This document shows positions 15,401-26,200 of a DNA stretch of 64,000 nt, piece by piece. Source of the DNA: Patiria pectinifera (Eukaryota; Echinodermata; Asteroidea; Valvatida; Asterinidae); assembly GCA_029964075.1 (NCBI GenBank), contig CM057142.1, positions 139,770 through 203,769 of the forward strand, read 5' to 3'. Made by a program: the position numbers and the translations under genes. The notes under the pieces were generated by a model. It did no database searches. It was not told where the DNA came from and worked only from the letters and a program-made list of their open reading frames with translations. Numbering within the stretch: the stretch's first letter is position 1; each line of letters begins with the position of its first letter.

Positions 15401-16455
15401 AATATCTTTTGAAAGTATTTTTAATACATTTTTAAATTTGAAAGTCTATAGCAACACTCAACCGAAATTATGCTGTGAGCACCGAACTCAAATTTTCAAT
15501 CTTTGTCATTTTTGGTATTTTCAACCTTAAAACAAATTACAAATTCCCTTTGTCTTTGACAATAAGCTAGTCATCTAAAGCTGTACGACCTATTTTTTTT
15601 TTTTGCCTGTATAGGGCTCTGATGTGCATCGTACGATCGGCATTAACACCGGTTACCTGGATACTCTGGACTTCAAGATGGAGGAACAAGACAAAAATTA
15701 CATGGTTCAGGTAAATTTATTAACTTTTTTCGAGATGCCTTAGAAAAGAATTGTATTTATTTTGTCAGTTAGGCTAATTAATGGGGGAAAAAAACACTTT
15801 CATTTGTGTTAAATCATTTCTGGATGTCAATAGACTGGTCGAGTCAAGCTGATTTTTCGACCTTTTGATTTAACCACTGTCTTCTCACAAAAGATATTCA
15901 CATTCAAGTACAAAAGCCAGAAGTATCCCCTTTCTTACCAAGACAGATGTACAGAGGGCACTGAAAGTACATCAATTAGTGTCATTCTATATCAGAACGA
16001 TTAATGTGTTGGTGCGGTCGTTATAATAGTATCGTGCCATATAGAACCTAATTAGCTTATCAGGTTTTGGCTGGGATGCAAAATGGGATTTTTTTTCAGA
16101 AAAGGTGGCTCCATTTTTTCCCCCGTTAATTGGTTAGAAAAGAAGGAATTACATGTACTTCTACTGTCAGTTTTTGAGGTGCTGGAGATTTCATTCCTTT
16201 ACAAAAAAAACCCAAATATACAGATAAATAAATTTAATTTAATTCAGCAAAATATTGCCGGGGGAAGTTTCACCCCCCCCCCCCCAGCTGGAAACGCCAC
16301 TGGTTGTGACGCACTGTTGTTTTTTTTTGGCTCAGAAGTTTTCATTTTCATGGGGTTTTTTTCTTCATTTTTTCCCTTCACAGCAAGGCAAGCTTGGCTG
16401 CATAGCTTTTCTTCGTGAACTCATTGCCAAAGAAAAGATGGTCCGCAAGACATGA
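3472..16455 (+). CDS. Patatin-like phospholipase with an inserted EF-hand pair, 12 exons
   Basis: Exons: 3472-3633, 8678-8825, 9293-9429, 10063-10198, 11038-11133, 11669-11799, 12612-12718, 12961-13117, 14938-15042, 15200-15358, 15615-15710, 16384-16455. All have GT/AG borders and matching phases, giving 501 residues. The patatin hallmarks are present in order: oxyanion-hole GGGNKG (41-46), nucleophile elbow GASAG with Ser72, and DGG with Asp213, the catalytic dyad partner. After the N-EKTIGILL stretch (about 262-270) comes a charged helical insert and two canonical EF-hand loops, DIDQSGTISVQE (340-351) and DTNSNGEINFRE (387-398). The chain then returns to a patatin-like C-terminal part (RTIGINTGYLDTLDF, about 451-465). 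By family it should be a serine acyl hydrolase acting on membrane lipids; calcium control is inference from the EF-hands. There is no signal peptide or membrane segment, so it is probably cytosolic. The start was chosen as the first ATG in frame with the family core. Human orthology was not recognised. Intron 1 is about 5 kb and repeat-rich. Confidence 0.92.
4657..4846. repeat. MITE-like element, copy 1 (terminal ATGTTGCAACCTGACGTCAC)
   Basis: A 190-bp element in intron 1 of the patatin-like gene. It starts ATGTTGCAACCTGACGTCAC and ends with the near-perfect inverse, GTGGCGTCAGGTTGCAACAT. A second copy of similar length lies at 53486-53671 and shares the inside sequence (AACAAAATTGGAAATGT, TCCCAGATTCATGTC, GACCTTCATTGAGA). 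No coding capacity. Confidence 0.8.
8064..8640. repeat. Interspersed repeat family A, copy 1
   Basis: Contains a decayed palindromic head (AATAAATGTGTGCTTAG through CCGGCCAAGCACATTTTTATT, about 8071-8192). A tail follows with landmarks ACACCCCTCTAG, CAACCAATAAAACG, CATGTGACACTGGAAAA and GGCCACGTGACGGG. Two further copies with the same order of landmarks are at 18519-19105 and 19118-19745. The copy ends roughly 40 bp before the second coding exon of the patatin-like gene. Confidence 0.75.
10273..10645. repeat. Interspersed repeat family B, copy 1
   Basis: About 370 bp in intron 4 of the patatin-like gene. It is similar along its length to 51881-52243; shared blocks include TTGCGCACACT, AACGAATTAGGA, TTCGTGCGATG, CATAACTAAT.TAATGCTAGAAA and CAAGGTGCCACACCC. 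No open frame is conserved between the copies, which suggests a non-coding element. Confidence 0.75.
12007..12508. mobile_element. Foldback element (about 500 bp) at a TA target
   Basis: Nearly the whole element is one large inverted repeat, with arms of roughly 220 bp. The left arm reads CAGGGCGAGTAAAA, then TGACCAATTTTTGAATGAA, GTAGCACTTTCAAAATCTA and ACACAAACACCGTTTTAAA. The right arm is the reverse complement of these blocks and ends TACTCACCCTG. Both ends are flanked by TA (12005-12006 and 12509-12510), as expected for Tc1/mariner-type target duplication. It lies in intron 6 of the patatin-like gene, about 100 bp before an exon. Confidence 0.85.
13325..13790 (+). repeat. tRNA-derived SINE-like repeat, plus orientation
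   Basis: Contains a B-box-like segment (GTTTCGAGCTCAGCC, about 13400) followed by GGTGCGTGTGCCCTT, GAGCAAGGAAC, GTAAATGGGTA.TTGTGAGGGCAGA and TTTGCCCTTCACCGACGT. The same blocks occur in reverse order and complement at 26440-26965. The tail (GAGCTGTATACTCCCCAGGAAGCTGAG) is also shared. Lies in intron 8 of the patatin-like gene. Confidence 0.7.
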
Positions 16456-16966
16456 ACTGCACGGTAGAAAATCATGGTGGATTTTGCATTCGAGATTATT
16501 GAAACGCTCGTGTACCTGTTTGGCTTACTTTTCGGAGCTATCTCACAAGCGTGGACGATGACACTGTCGTTGAGATCATGAAACCATGACGAAGTTGATC
16601 GAGTATTCCTCAACATTGACGACGAAAGTGCACCTATATCAAGACCAAAGAAAGATTTTTTTGCGGGGGGGGGGGGTGGTGGGGGGAGAAGTGTGGTGAT
16701 GGGGTACATGAACATGTACACACACTCTTGTTTTACTATACTCTCGAGGACAATGCTTTGTGTTTCCCTTTGTCCCTGTAATATAACACTCTCTCATAGA
16801 CTAAGCAAACAAACTTACTGCCGGCAGAGGACTATTTCCAACAAATTTAGACCCAACTCCCCAGGACTAAACGGATGTGTTGTTCTCCCTTTGTGTGTCG
16901 GTCCTCGGGGGTTATGTAGAACACGTAAACACGTGTAAGGACATTTGTTGACTTAAGTTGGCATTT

Positions 16967-16972
16967 AATAAA
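16967..16972 (+). terminator. Candidate polyadenylation signal, patatin-like gene
   Basis: AATAAA about 510 bp after the stop codon. An alternative AATAAA lies at 17648-17653, so the true 3' end is uncertain. Confidence 0.45.
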
Positions 16973-18518
16973 GCGGACCCCTACACCTTGGCACACCATC
17001 CTGAATCCTGATCCCCTTCCATCATGCCCATCCTCGACCTACCTTCAGCCTCCCTTCCCGCCTTGGACAGCAAGCCACTGCGGCTTCGCCGTTCTAGTTC
17101 GACAGTAAAATGTAAATATTTTTTTAAGCACTTTAGTACTAACGGCATTGGTGTTGCTGCTATTTTTACCATTTAAATGGAATGTTTTTATATATCGTTT
17201 TGTACGCGCTTTGAGAAAAAAGGGTGAGTTGAAATAATGTTAAAGAATCTTATTCAGGGAATGTATTTGAATTTATCTTATTGAATAGATTAAATGTATC
17301 AGTTTTATTTATGCGATTTAATAACATCACTTGACGCGCATTGCATTTTTTTTAATTGTGGAATTGCCCAGTTTTGCAAATGTCCTCTTCCAGGTGCCCT
17401 TAATTTGTTAACACTCAGCATTCACCTTAAACACAGTTGTTTCCAGTTTGGAAGATTTTTGAAATCGGAAGTCTTAAAGTGAGTGCCAAGTGAACGTTAC
17501 ATGTGTGTGTCCGTAATCTGGGCAGAACATGGGATGGAAGGTTTTCATTAACATTTTTTATATTTCAACTTGAAGTTGGTTGTTTTGTTATATTTACATG
17601 TACTTGTCATTGATGAGTTATTTTTCTAGTCCTCTGTTTTTAGTCTTAATAAATTTTAGCCAAAACGAACAAAAATACAACACGACGATGAACCGGTGAA
17701 TGTTGTTCTCTGTTTTTATTTTCAAGTAATAGTATTTGTAAATTAAAAAGTTCCAGCTAAAAGTATCGCAAGAAATAAGAAATCAACCAGAAAAAAGAAA
17801 TTAGTCACAACAAATTGGGTCTTTTAAAAGCGTTGGTAATTCACATTTTCACAATTCCTAACAAAACGAAAATGCTGTAAAACAAATTAAAAGTTGGACT
17901 TCTGTATGCCTATCCTCAGCTCGGCTCATTTTAATTTTAATCAAAATAAACGAAGTGGCCATATTGGCGACTGAATAAAGCAAATTACACATGTACAAAA
18001 ACAATTGTACATTATGTAATTGAGTCAGTATTGTATACATGAAAGCACAGTATTTGATATCTCATAAACTCTTAATATCTGACAAAAGAATGTTGAAGAT
18101 TTTATCAAATATTGTCATGTGGCATTTTAATACCAAAATTCATAAAATTCTCAATCTTATAAAAATAGCTAATTTCAACAACTTTAGAAGTTTTTTTTAT
18201 CTCATTTATCTTTTTTATGGGTATAAAACCAATTGCTTGAATCTTTTGGATCAAAATGTATGATAAAAAAACTATTCTAAGAAGGCAGTAGTAAACAAGA
18301 CATGATTTTACAGACTAGAAAATAGAAGACAGGATGACTACATTGTGGTTTTTCTTTAGTGTAACTGCCGTCTAGCCATCTTAAAGTGCCTCTACTTTAG
18401 GCACAGAAATAGTATTTCAGGGTGTTTGGTTTCAGCACCAAAGTTTCAATGTCTAGAAATACCCCAAGGAAAACAGAAATTTCATTTCTCGAACAATTAT
18501 TACCTAGTTCATTTGAGA

Positions 18519-19105
18519 CCTTAATAAGTGAATAAAATGTGTGCTTGGTCGGTATTAAACACTAGGTTTAAGACTGGTTGGAGTCTGGAATGCTGATAAT
18601 TACCAGAGGCGAAGCATTTCAGACTCCAACCAGTCTTAAACATAGTATTTAATACCGACCAAGCACATAATTATTTCCATTCATAAATACCTCTTTGTTC
18701 CGAAAGTCAAAACGAGTCGAAAATGTAAAATTTCCAAAGATTTTGTTCCACAATTTTACTGTCTGTTTTTCAAAACACCCCTCTAGCTATATAAATGGAG
18801 TGTCCAGCTCACGGGTGAGAAGTAAACAACTCCTTTTACGGAGATTGGCGCGCGCGTTGCGCGTACTGCGTGATGACGCACAGACACAGTCGTGGTGAGT
18901 GCATTGTGAATTAAGGGCTATGAAATACTGACTCACTTGTAGTATTGCGCACGCCTACCTGAGGATTGTGAATGCTCAACCAATAAAACGGTAAAAGGCA
19001 CTGGATTTTATATGAGTCAAAATTTCATGTGACACTGAAAAAATGTTTAAGACCAGCCAGCCATGTCTTTATCATCCGTTTCAGAACGGCCATGGGAATG
19101 GGTAA
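18519..19105. repeat. Interspersed repeat family A, copy 2
   Basis: Begins with a palindrome of about 150 bp: the arm AAATGTGTGCTTGGTCGG and TTAAGACTGGTTGGAGTCTG is answered by CAGACTCCAACCAGTCTTAA and CCGACCAAGCACATAA. The tail is shared with copies 1 and 3 (CACCCCTCTAGCTATA, GGCGCGCGC, CAACCAATAAAACGGTA, CATGTGACACTG). It is directly followed by copy 3 in the same orientation. Confidence 0.8.
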
Positions 19106-19117
19106 ACTGTCTTAGGT

Positions 19118-19745
19118 ATTTATGAATAAGGCAATAAATGTGTGCTTTTGAGGTTTTAATCAATCTGTTTAAGACCGCTTGGAGTCTGGGTGCTGATAAT
19201 TACCCAAGCCGAAGGCGAGGGTAATTATCAGCACCCAGACTCCAAGCGGTCTTAAATAGAGTGATTAATATCAGCCAAGCACATATTTATTCCCATTCAT
19301 AAATACTTTTTCGGTCAAAAAAATCAAAACCTTTCGGTCCAAAAAACCCGATTTTGTTACAACAAGTTACTTCATGTTTTTAAAAACACCCCTCTAGCTA
19401 AATAATGGAGTGTCTAGCTCGCGAATAAGATGTAAACAACTCCTTTATGGAGATTGGCGCGAGTCGCGCGTATTGCGCAATGTCGCGCAGAATGCACCTT
19501 GGGCGTTGCATTGTGAATTTACAGAATACTGACTCACTGGTAGTATTGCGCATGCCTACGTGAGGATTGTGAATGTTCAACCAATAAAACAGTATAAATG
19601 AGAGGCACTGGATTTTAGGAGTCCACATTTCATGTGACACTGGAAAAGTGTTTAAGACCAGCTAGCCATTTTATCATCCGTTTAAGACCGGCCACGTGAC
19701 GGGTTTTCCACCAGTAGGAATGGGTAAACTGTCTTAGGTATTTAT
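19118..19745. repeat. Interspersed repeat family A, copy 3
   Basis: Best-preserved palindrome of the family: GACCGCTTGGAGTCTGGGTG, GATAATTACCC and their inverse complements around a short GCCGAAGGCG centre (19172-19250). The common tail ends in GGCCACGTGACGGG and TTAGGTATTTATAG. Together with copy 2 it forms a 1.2-kb head-to-tail pair. Confidence 0.8.
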
Positions 19746-20232
19746 AGTCAAATTCAGTCAACAGACAAAAGCAGACAAGTGGTAGGCACAGCTAGCTTAT
19801 CAATCACCTACATGTACAGTCAAAGCATATCTACTCCAAGTTACTTGTACCAAGTTACATAATCAGCCATAGCTAATGAATCCTGCTTTATGTGGGCAAG
19901 GAGCTCTTAACTGTCAATAACAGTCACTTGATTGATTTTGACTGCTGGGCACCGACTGAAACAACTAATTTTAATTCTTCATAATGGAACATCGGTGGAC
20001 TTTTTAATTCAATGTCTCATTCAAAAGTGAATATTACATGCATATTGCTTGGAGCATAGCAATTGGAAAAAAAACAAATCTACTTTTCGAGGTGAAACTC
20101 GAAAATAGCACGGGGAATGCATTTTTAGGTATCTTCAGAAAACATCTCATGTTTTTAAGACATGTTTAAGAAGCCGATGCTTGGGCCCATCGTCATCTCG
20201 CTCTTCACTGATTGGATGACTGCACCTGATCT

Positions 20233-23200
20233 CTACCAGCTGAACTTGAAAGCTGTTGCTTGCAGGTACTTCTCCCCCGGCCTCAAAATAGCTTTTGGAA
20301 AGTTATCCTGCAGTGTTAAGAATTAAAACAAACAACCAAAGATATAATGCATTCATGCATTCCATAATAATATTATTCCATAACTGAAAAAAAAGTTTTT
20401 CCCAGAAATCGAAAGTATTCTTAAATTCACAATGATTCACAATAAGTTTTTTTGAACAGCACCATAACATGCCCTAAGTTATAGTGAGAAACACAATTTA
20501 AAGGGAATGTACATCATTGGCTTTTGCTGTAATTTTCAGAAATGAACTATTTGAGGGGTTAGTTTAATATAGATCAAATATTGTTTAACTGACATGTTTG
20601 AAGTTTTGTGTTCGAAAATGCTTGAAAAACCAAGAAAACAAAAATGTTTAAGTAGTCTGGTTCCCTGACTCCACTAAAGATAAAATGGATCAATTCATAG
20701 AGGTTAGAAAATTGTAAGGTAAGGGAACCAGTCTAGCTGGACTGCACCCGTTCATGAACATGTAACCAATAGCAAACCAAATTTGGACTGAAAAAAAAAA
20801 AATTGTAAATTTGGAGCAGTAGTTGAAAATTAGTTAGGTTTTTCCAACGGTGGTCGGCCAACCACCGTTGGAAATGTATACAAAAATACCATTTTCTTGA
20901 AAATGACTTGACACCAGGTGCCATAATTTTACAGGATGCTTTAGACTGTCATTTACCAACATCCTAGTAAGGTATTTCGTAAAAACTTGGTAGTTTTATT
21001 TTTCGATTTTTGCAAATGTTGTACATTCCCTTTAAAGAGCCATGTAATGTAATTTTTTTTTAATGCAATCCTTGAAAATGCACCGTCGTGTCCCATTTAA
21101 CTTTACTTTCAATTTTCATTTTGCCATTTTTTAGGGCATCTTGGTGCCTTTTATGTTTTTATGTAAATTACCATATTCATGAGCAAAAGTGTGATGTCAT
21201 TTCAGGCAGCAACCTCAATGTTACTGCTATTGCAGCACCAAAATTTGCCAGAATTTTGGATATTTTGCTATCATAAATGTTCTTTTCTTTGGTGATTTGT
21301 TATTGTTTCAGTACATGACAGTCGGCCAATGAGCAAATTTTGGGTCACCATTTGAACAGAAAACCCCAAAGTGAACAGTGTCTCCCTGAAATGACATCAC
21401 AGCAACAGCGCCCTCATTTGCCAGGGAAAGCATGGGAAATATTAACTGTTTAAAAAAATGCACTTTTCAATACAATTAACCAAAAGGGATGTCAAATAGT
21501 TTTCATACATTTAAGAGGACTAGACTTATATAACTGTTGCCATACAATGTACAACTTCATAACTACTTGAAGCAGCTCTACCCATATTCCTCCGCATATT
21601 CAATTTTAATTTCTCCTAACGATTATTCAATTTGTATATTTTATTTGACCCAAAAGAAGTGATCCTTGTATTTTCTGAAGATCAGAATTAACTTAGACGT
21701 TAGAAACGGAAGGGAGAGACTCAGCGCCGTCGCCAGCCCCGAGCATCGGGAGGGGCCATAGTATCAACTAGGGAGGCCCACTACCATAAAAATTACAAAA
21801 ATACATATGTATGGCTTTTGCCGTGGGGGGGGGGGGGGCAATGGCTCGCCAAGGGGGGCCCAGCCCCACCAGGCCCCTCCTTGGCGACGGGCCCGGAGAG
21901 ACTACACACGAGAGAACAATTTTTGCGCTTGTTTGAAATGATTCCAGAGTCCCATCAAGCCAACAAACTTGACAAATAGTTTGTCAGTTACAATGAATTT
22001 TAACAGGTTGAATTTGAGTGGCACTAAATACATTTTGAATGCAACTCCGAAACGCATGTCTGAAATGAGGGGAGGTTTGAAGGGGGAGGGTTAGGCTTCT
22101 ACTTACATGATTGATAGCATCCGGAAAGTTGCCCGTCTCCAGGCACAAGCCGCCATTTCTCGGGTAGCAGACTCCCTCCTTGCCAGCAGTGGAACCGTCC
22201 AGGAAGTTACCGGTGTAGAAGTGCACTCCCGGCTGAGTGGTGGAGACGTCCAAGGAGCGGCCACTGGCTGGATCCACGAGCCTGCGATCAGAGGGGGCTA
22301 TTCACTTAGCTCAGGGGTCAAAGGTCAGGAACATTGTGGCTTAGCCGTGTCCAAATTACTTGGCTACGGCTACAAATCACACACGCGCCTATGGAAGCCG
22401 CTGCAGCCACTTCCCTTAGACATGTGTGTTATTTCTAGCCGTAGCCATGTAACTCGAATGTGGCCTTAATGTAGTCTATGTAATAGACCATGGCGAGTAG
22501 CCATGGTTTATGATATGTGAGTAGATTTGCTGATTAATTATGTAAGACAACCGCCTCTTGACCTCTAGATTTTGACCAATCACCGTGCGCTTTCTATATC
22601 GGGTCTTAAGTCATTCACCTGTTGTCGTGTCATAGACATGGATAAAAAAAAACCTAGACACAGGCAACAGGGACTGTGGTCACGCGCTCTGTATTATGTT
22701 ACGCGATACGCACCAAGCTTGTCTAGGTTTTATAGATCTATGCCCGGCCGTTGTTGTATTACAAAACACTGCATTCGAATTGACCAATCAAACATTTAGT
22801 CCTGATTTGGGAATGAAATGACGTCAGGATTTGGTAAAGTCGACTCTGATTTGCTGAGGCGCGGGATCGCATAAATCTGCATTCTTAGATATAACAGACG
22901 TTAGACAGGAGACTGGGCACCAACGGGTGATACTCAGACTAGCCTTAATGGTGAGAGTGTCCAGATGCGTTTACAAAATCTCTGACTTTGACTACAGGCT
23001 TCACTTTCAAGACTTTATGCCCCTAATGTAACTACCCCAATACAATATTAATCCACTTTCGTGACTACGACACCAAATCCTGTCACACAAAGCAATTGGA
23101 GGGGTATTTTCACTGCGTTTGAACATGGTTATGTTACTGGGAATCTAAGGCTTAAGATGAAACCATAGCCTGAACGTTTGATGTCAAAACCTGAACAAGC

Positions 23201-26200
23201 GTTGAAAACTGGTGGTTCATGCTGCAACAGTTTTATGATTTTCCGATAATTTGCGTAACAAAATGGATGTCTAAAATATCCTACAGGGTGCCCAAAAATA
23301 TTTTCCCCTCGGGACATCCTTCCGAAATGATGCGAGGCCTCTGAGAAATGTATTCCCTAAATTCGTGCTGCGATAGGTAGGCAAAGCACTTGACTGAATT
23401 TCTATTCCATCGGAGAAGATTACAGGTATTTCTGGTGACAGTGCCGGTTGCCTGGCAGTTCCAAGGTTGGGAAGTTGTTATCATTTTTTACTATTTTGTA
23501 ACAACCAACTTTGAAGGCACCATTTTAACAACAACAAAAACTTGATTGTGACCTTTATCTTGAACGTAAATTGCAGCAATTGGGTCCAGGAAATTATTCC
23601 ATTCATAAAGTGGATGCATGGGAGTTCAAACTTTTCTATTTTTACTCCAAATTGTCATGTACACAATTTTGAAACAGGTTCAAAATTTGACTTAAGCACA
23701 GTTTTGAGTTAAGCAGGGTTGTATATAATTGTTATACTACTGAAGGCAATGGATTCTTTGCTTGACTTAACATTTGTTTTGAGTTATCAGAGTTTGACTT
23801 ATTGAGATTTCACTGTAACCTACTTGATTGAAGGCTTGTCCAGGGCAGGGGAGTTGAGACAGAAGCTGTGGTCGATGCCACCCTTGGGAGCATCCTTAAT
23901 GCGATCATTCAGCTCCACCTGCTCCCTCAGATCAAAGACGGTGTCCTGGACGGAAGCCATTTCACCTGACAAACAAGAAGTGTTTACAAAGGGGACAATT
24001 CGTCACCGTTTTCACGAAGAGCCACATATGTCAAAAATTACTTATTTTTCGATTTCGATTTTTTTTTTCTTCAATATTTTGCTTTAAAACAATGTACTTA
24101 ACCATTTTGACATGTTTCTATGAGCAAAACATCATTAATTTCCAAGTTGCATTAATGTTGCTAGGGGCAGAAATCTTGATAAATGCATTTTGCGTTTTCA
24201 CCAAGAGCCACATAGATTTTGGCCCTTTGAACGCGTACAAAATAAACCCATTGCACGGAAATACATAAAAGTGGGTCAACTGAGATTTCCGTTTTCACAA
24301 AGAGCCACATATCTTTGTGCGCGCGTACTCACGCACGCCTTTGGAAATACATGTTGAACAGGAAGGGCCAATATGTCGGAAACCTGAATTTTCGTTTTCA
24401 CGAAGAGTCACATATCTTTACTAATTAATCTTCACTAATTAACTGCTGAATTAAGTCTAATTACTGGGTTCATGTGAAAATTCAGCTCTCATAGAATCGT
24501 GTGATGGTTTCCTATCTGCACAAAGTTGTTGCAAAGTGATATCTTTTGCAGTTTTGAAATATGAGAAACTTCTTTTGCGATTATCTCAAAAACGCTTTTT
24601 ATTCAAAATCCACATATGTGGCTCTTCGTGAAAACGGTGACGAAGTGTGTGATTGAGCAGTTATAAATGAGAGTTTTAAAGGGCCTGGTCGTGACTACTA
24701 CTGCTACTACATGTACAGGAAATGCTGCATGCAAGTAATTTCTTGGTTTGTATTTTGTTGAAGGACAGGCCTCTTTAACCCCAACCCCTTTAGGATTTAC
24801 TCGGATCCTTCCTCACTCTTGCAAAATCCAACACCATTATGGCAACTCAAAACCCAAACTGCTGGAGTCTGAATTATGGTAGTATGCCTGACCCCATATA
24901 AAGCATAACCAGTCTACTTGTGCAGTACTCACTCCAACAGATTCCCACAAAAACATGCAGTTGGATTTTGAAGGGTTGGGGTGGTTAGGGTCAATAATTG
25001 AAATCACTTTTTTTTATATTGCCTTCAGTCAAAGAATTCAACTGTGTTGGTCAGTTATGGTATAGGTTTAACTCTTACCCTCTCTAATCCTTCAAAATCC
25101 ACTCAAAGTTTTTTGTTGAAGATTTTGAAGTTACCTGATGGAATGAGCTCCTCATTTACTGGAATGTAACGGTCGGCGTCGATCCTGATTCTGTGCTGAT
25201 TTATTGTGCCACCATTCTAATTTCAGGAGGGAAAACAAAGGAAGCACATACAGAATTCATCAAGTTAGAGAAGTGTTCTTCACTGATAGTGATTGTGATG
25301 ACAGTGAAAAACTACAGCTGCTAAGAATTAGCACAATCAGTGCTTATGAATTTCTCAGGCATGAGAATGAATTTCAATGAAAAACACAACAGAAAACTTG
25401 TGCAAAAACAGGAAAAAAGATGTGAAATCAGGCCAAAAAAAACAAAACTGGCTCAAAACAAATAAGAACGCGGAAATTTAGGCCAAAAAACACACAAAAA
25501 ACCCAGGAATTCCTGTTTAAACAGGAAAATTCTTATGCCTGATTTCTTGGTAATGACAAATGGAAAACAATTAACTAGAAATATGGCTGAAAGCTTTCAG
25601 CATTACTAGCAAAGAATTCAAATTAAGTTTGGCTATCAAAACCTTGAAGTTCTCCCTGTTGACCACAAAATTAGCATTTAATGGCAAAGGCAAGCTCTGC
25701 AAAAATAATTAGTAGAACTCTGGTCTTCTAATTCTACCTGACCTTTATTAAACCTTGCAAATGAAGCTCTATCAACGCCAACTAGTCTGGTCTGACAAAA
25801 TCTCAAACAGTAGTCAAATTCAGTTGTACAGCCAACTTATATGGATTCAAGTTTGTCTCCGCTCATAGTCTGGTGCTTCTAGTCAAGCTTGAGATCATTA
25901 CACAATGATGTTTGGCAGTTCAGGGAACTATACCAAGATGGATGAATGAAAATAGTCTGGCACCTCTAAATTCCTCACGATTGATATGACCTTAACACAG
26001 CCACGACCTGGGAGCCAAGACAATGAAAGAATGGACTTACATGGCCGGCTAGGTTGAAGTAGGAATGGTTGGTCAGATTAATAGGCGTTGGTGCGGTAGT
26101 AACGGCCGAGTACACGACATTCAGAATGTTCTCATCGGTCAGTTCGTATGTAACCTCAGTGGTCAGCTCGCCAGGGTAGCTCTGCTCCCCATCCGGACTA

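Larger units (their letters stand above)
16456..20232. other. Convergent intergenic region between the patatin-like gene and GALM
   Basis: Holds the 3' untranslated sequence of the patatin-like gene on the left and that of GALM on the right. An AATAAA at 16967-16972 is the first plausible polyadenylation signal for the patatin-like gene; another is at 17648-17653. The stretch 17000-18500 is AT-rich with nothing recognisable. 18519-19745 holds two head-to-tail copies of repeat family A. No exon is supported here. Confidence 0.6.
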
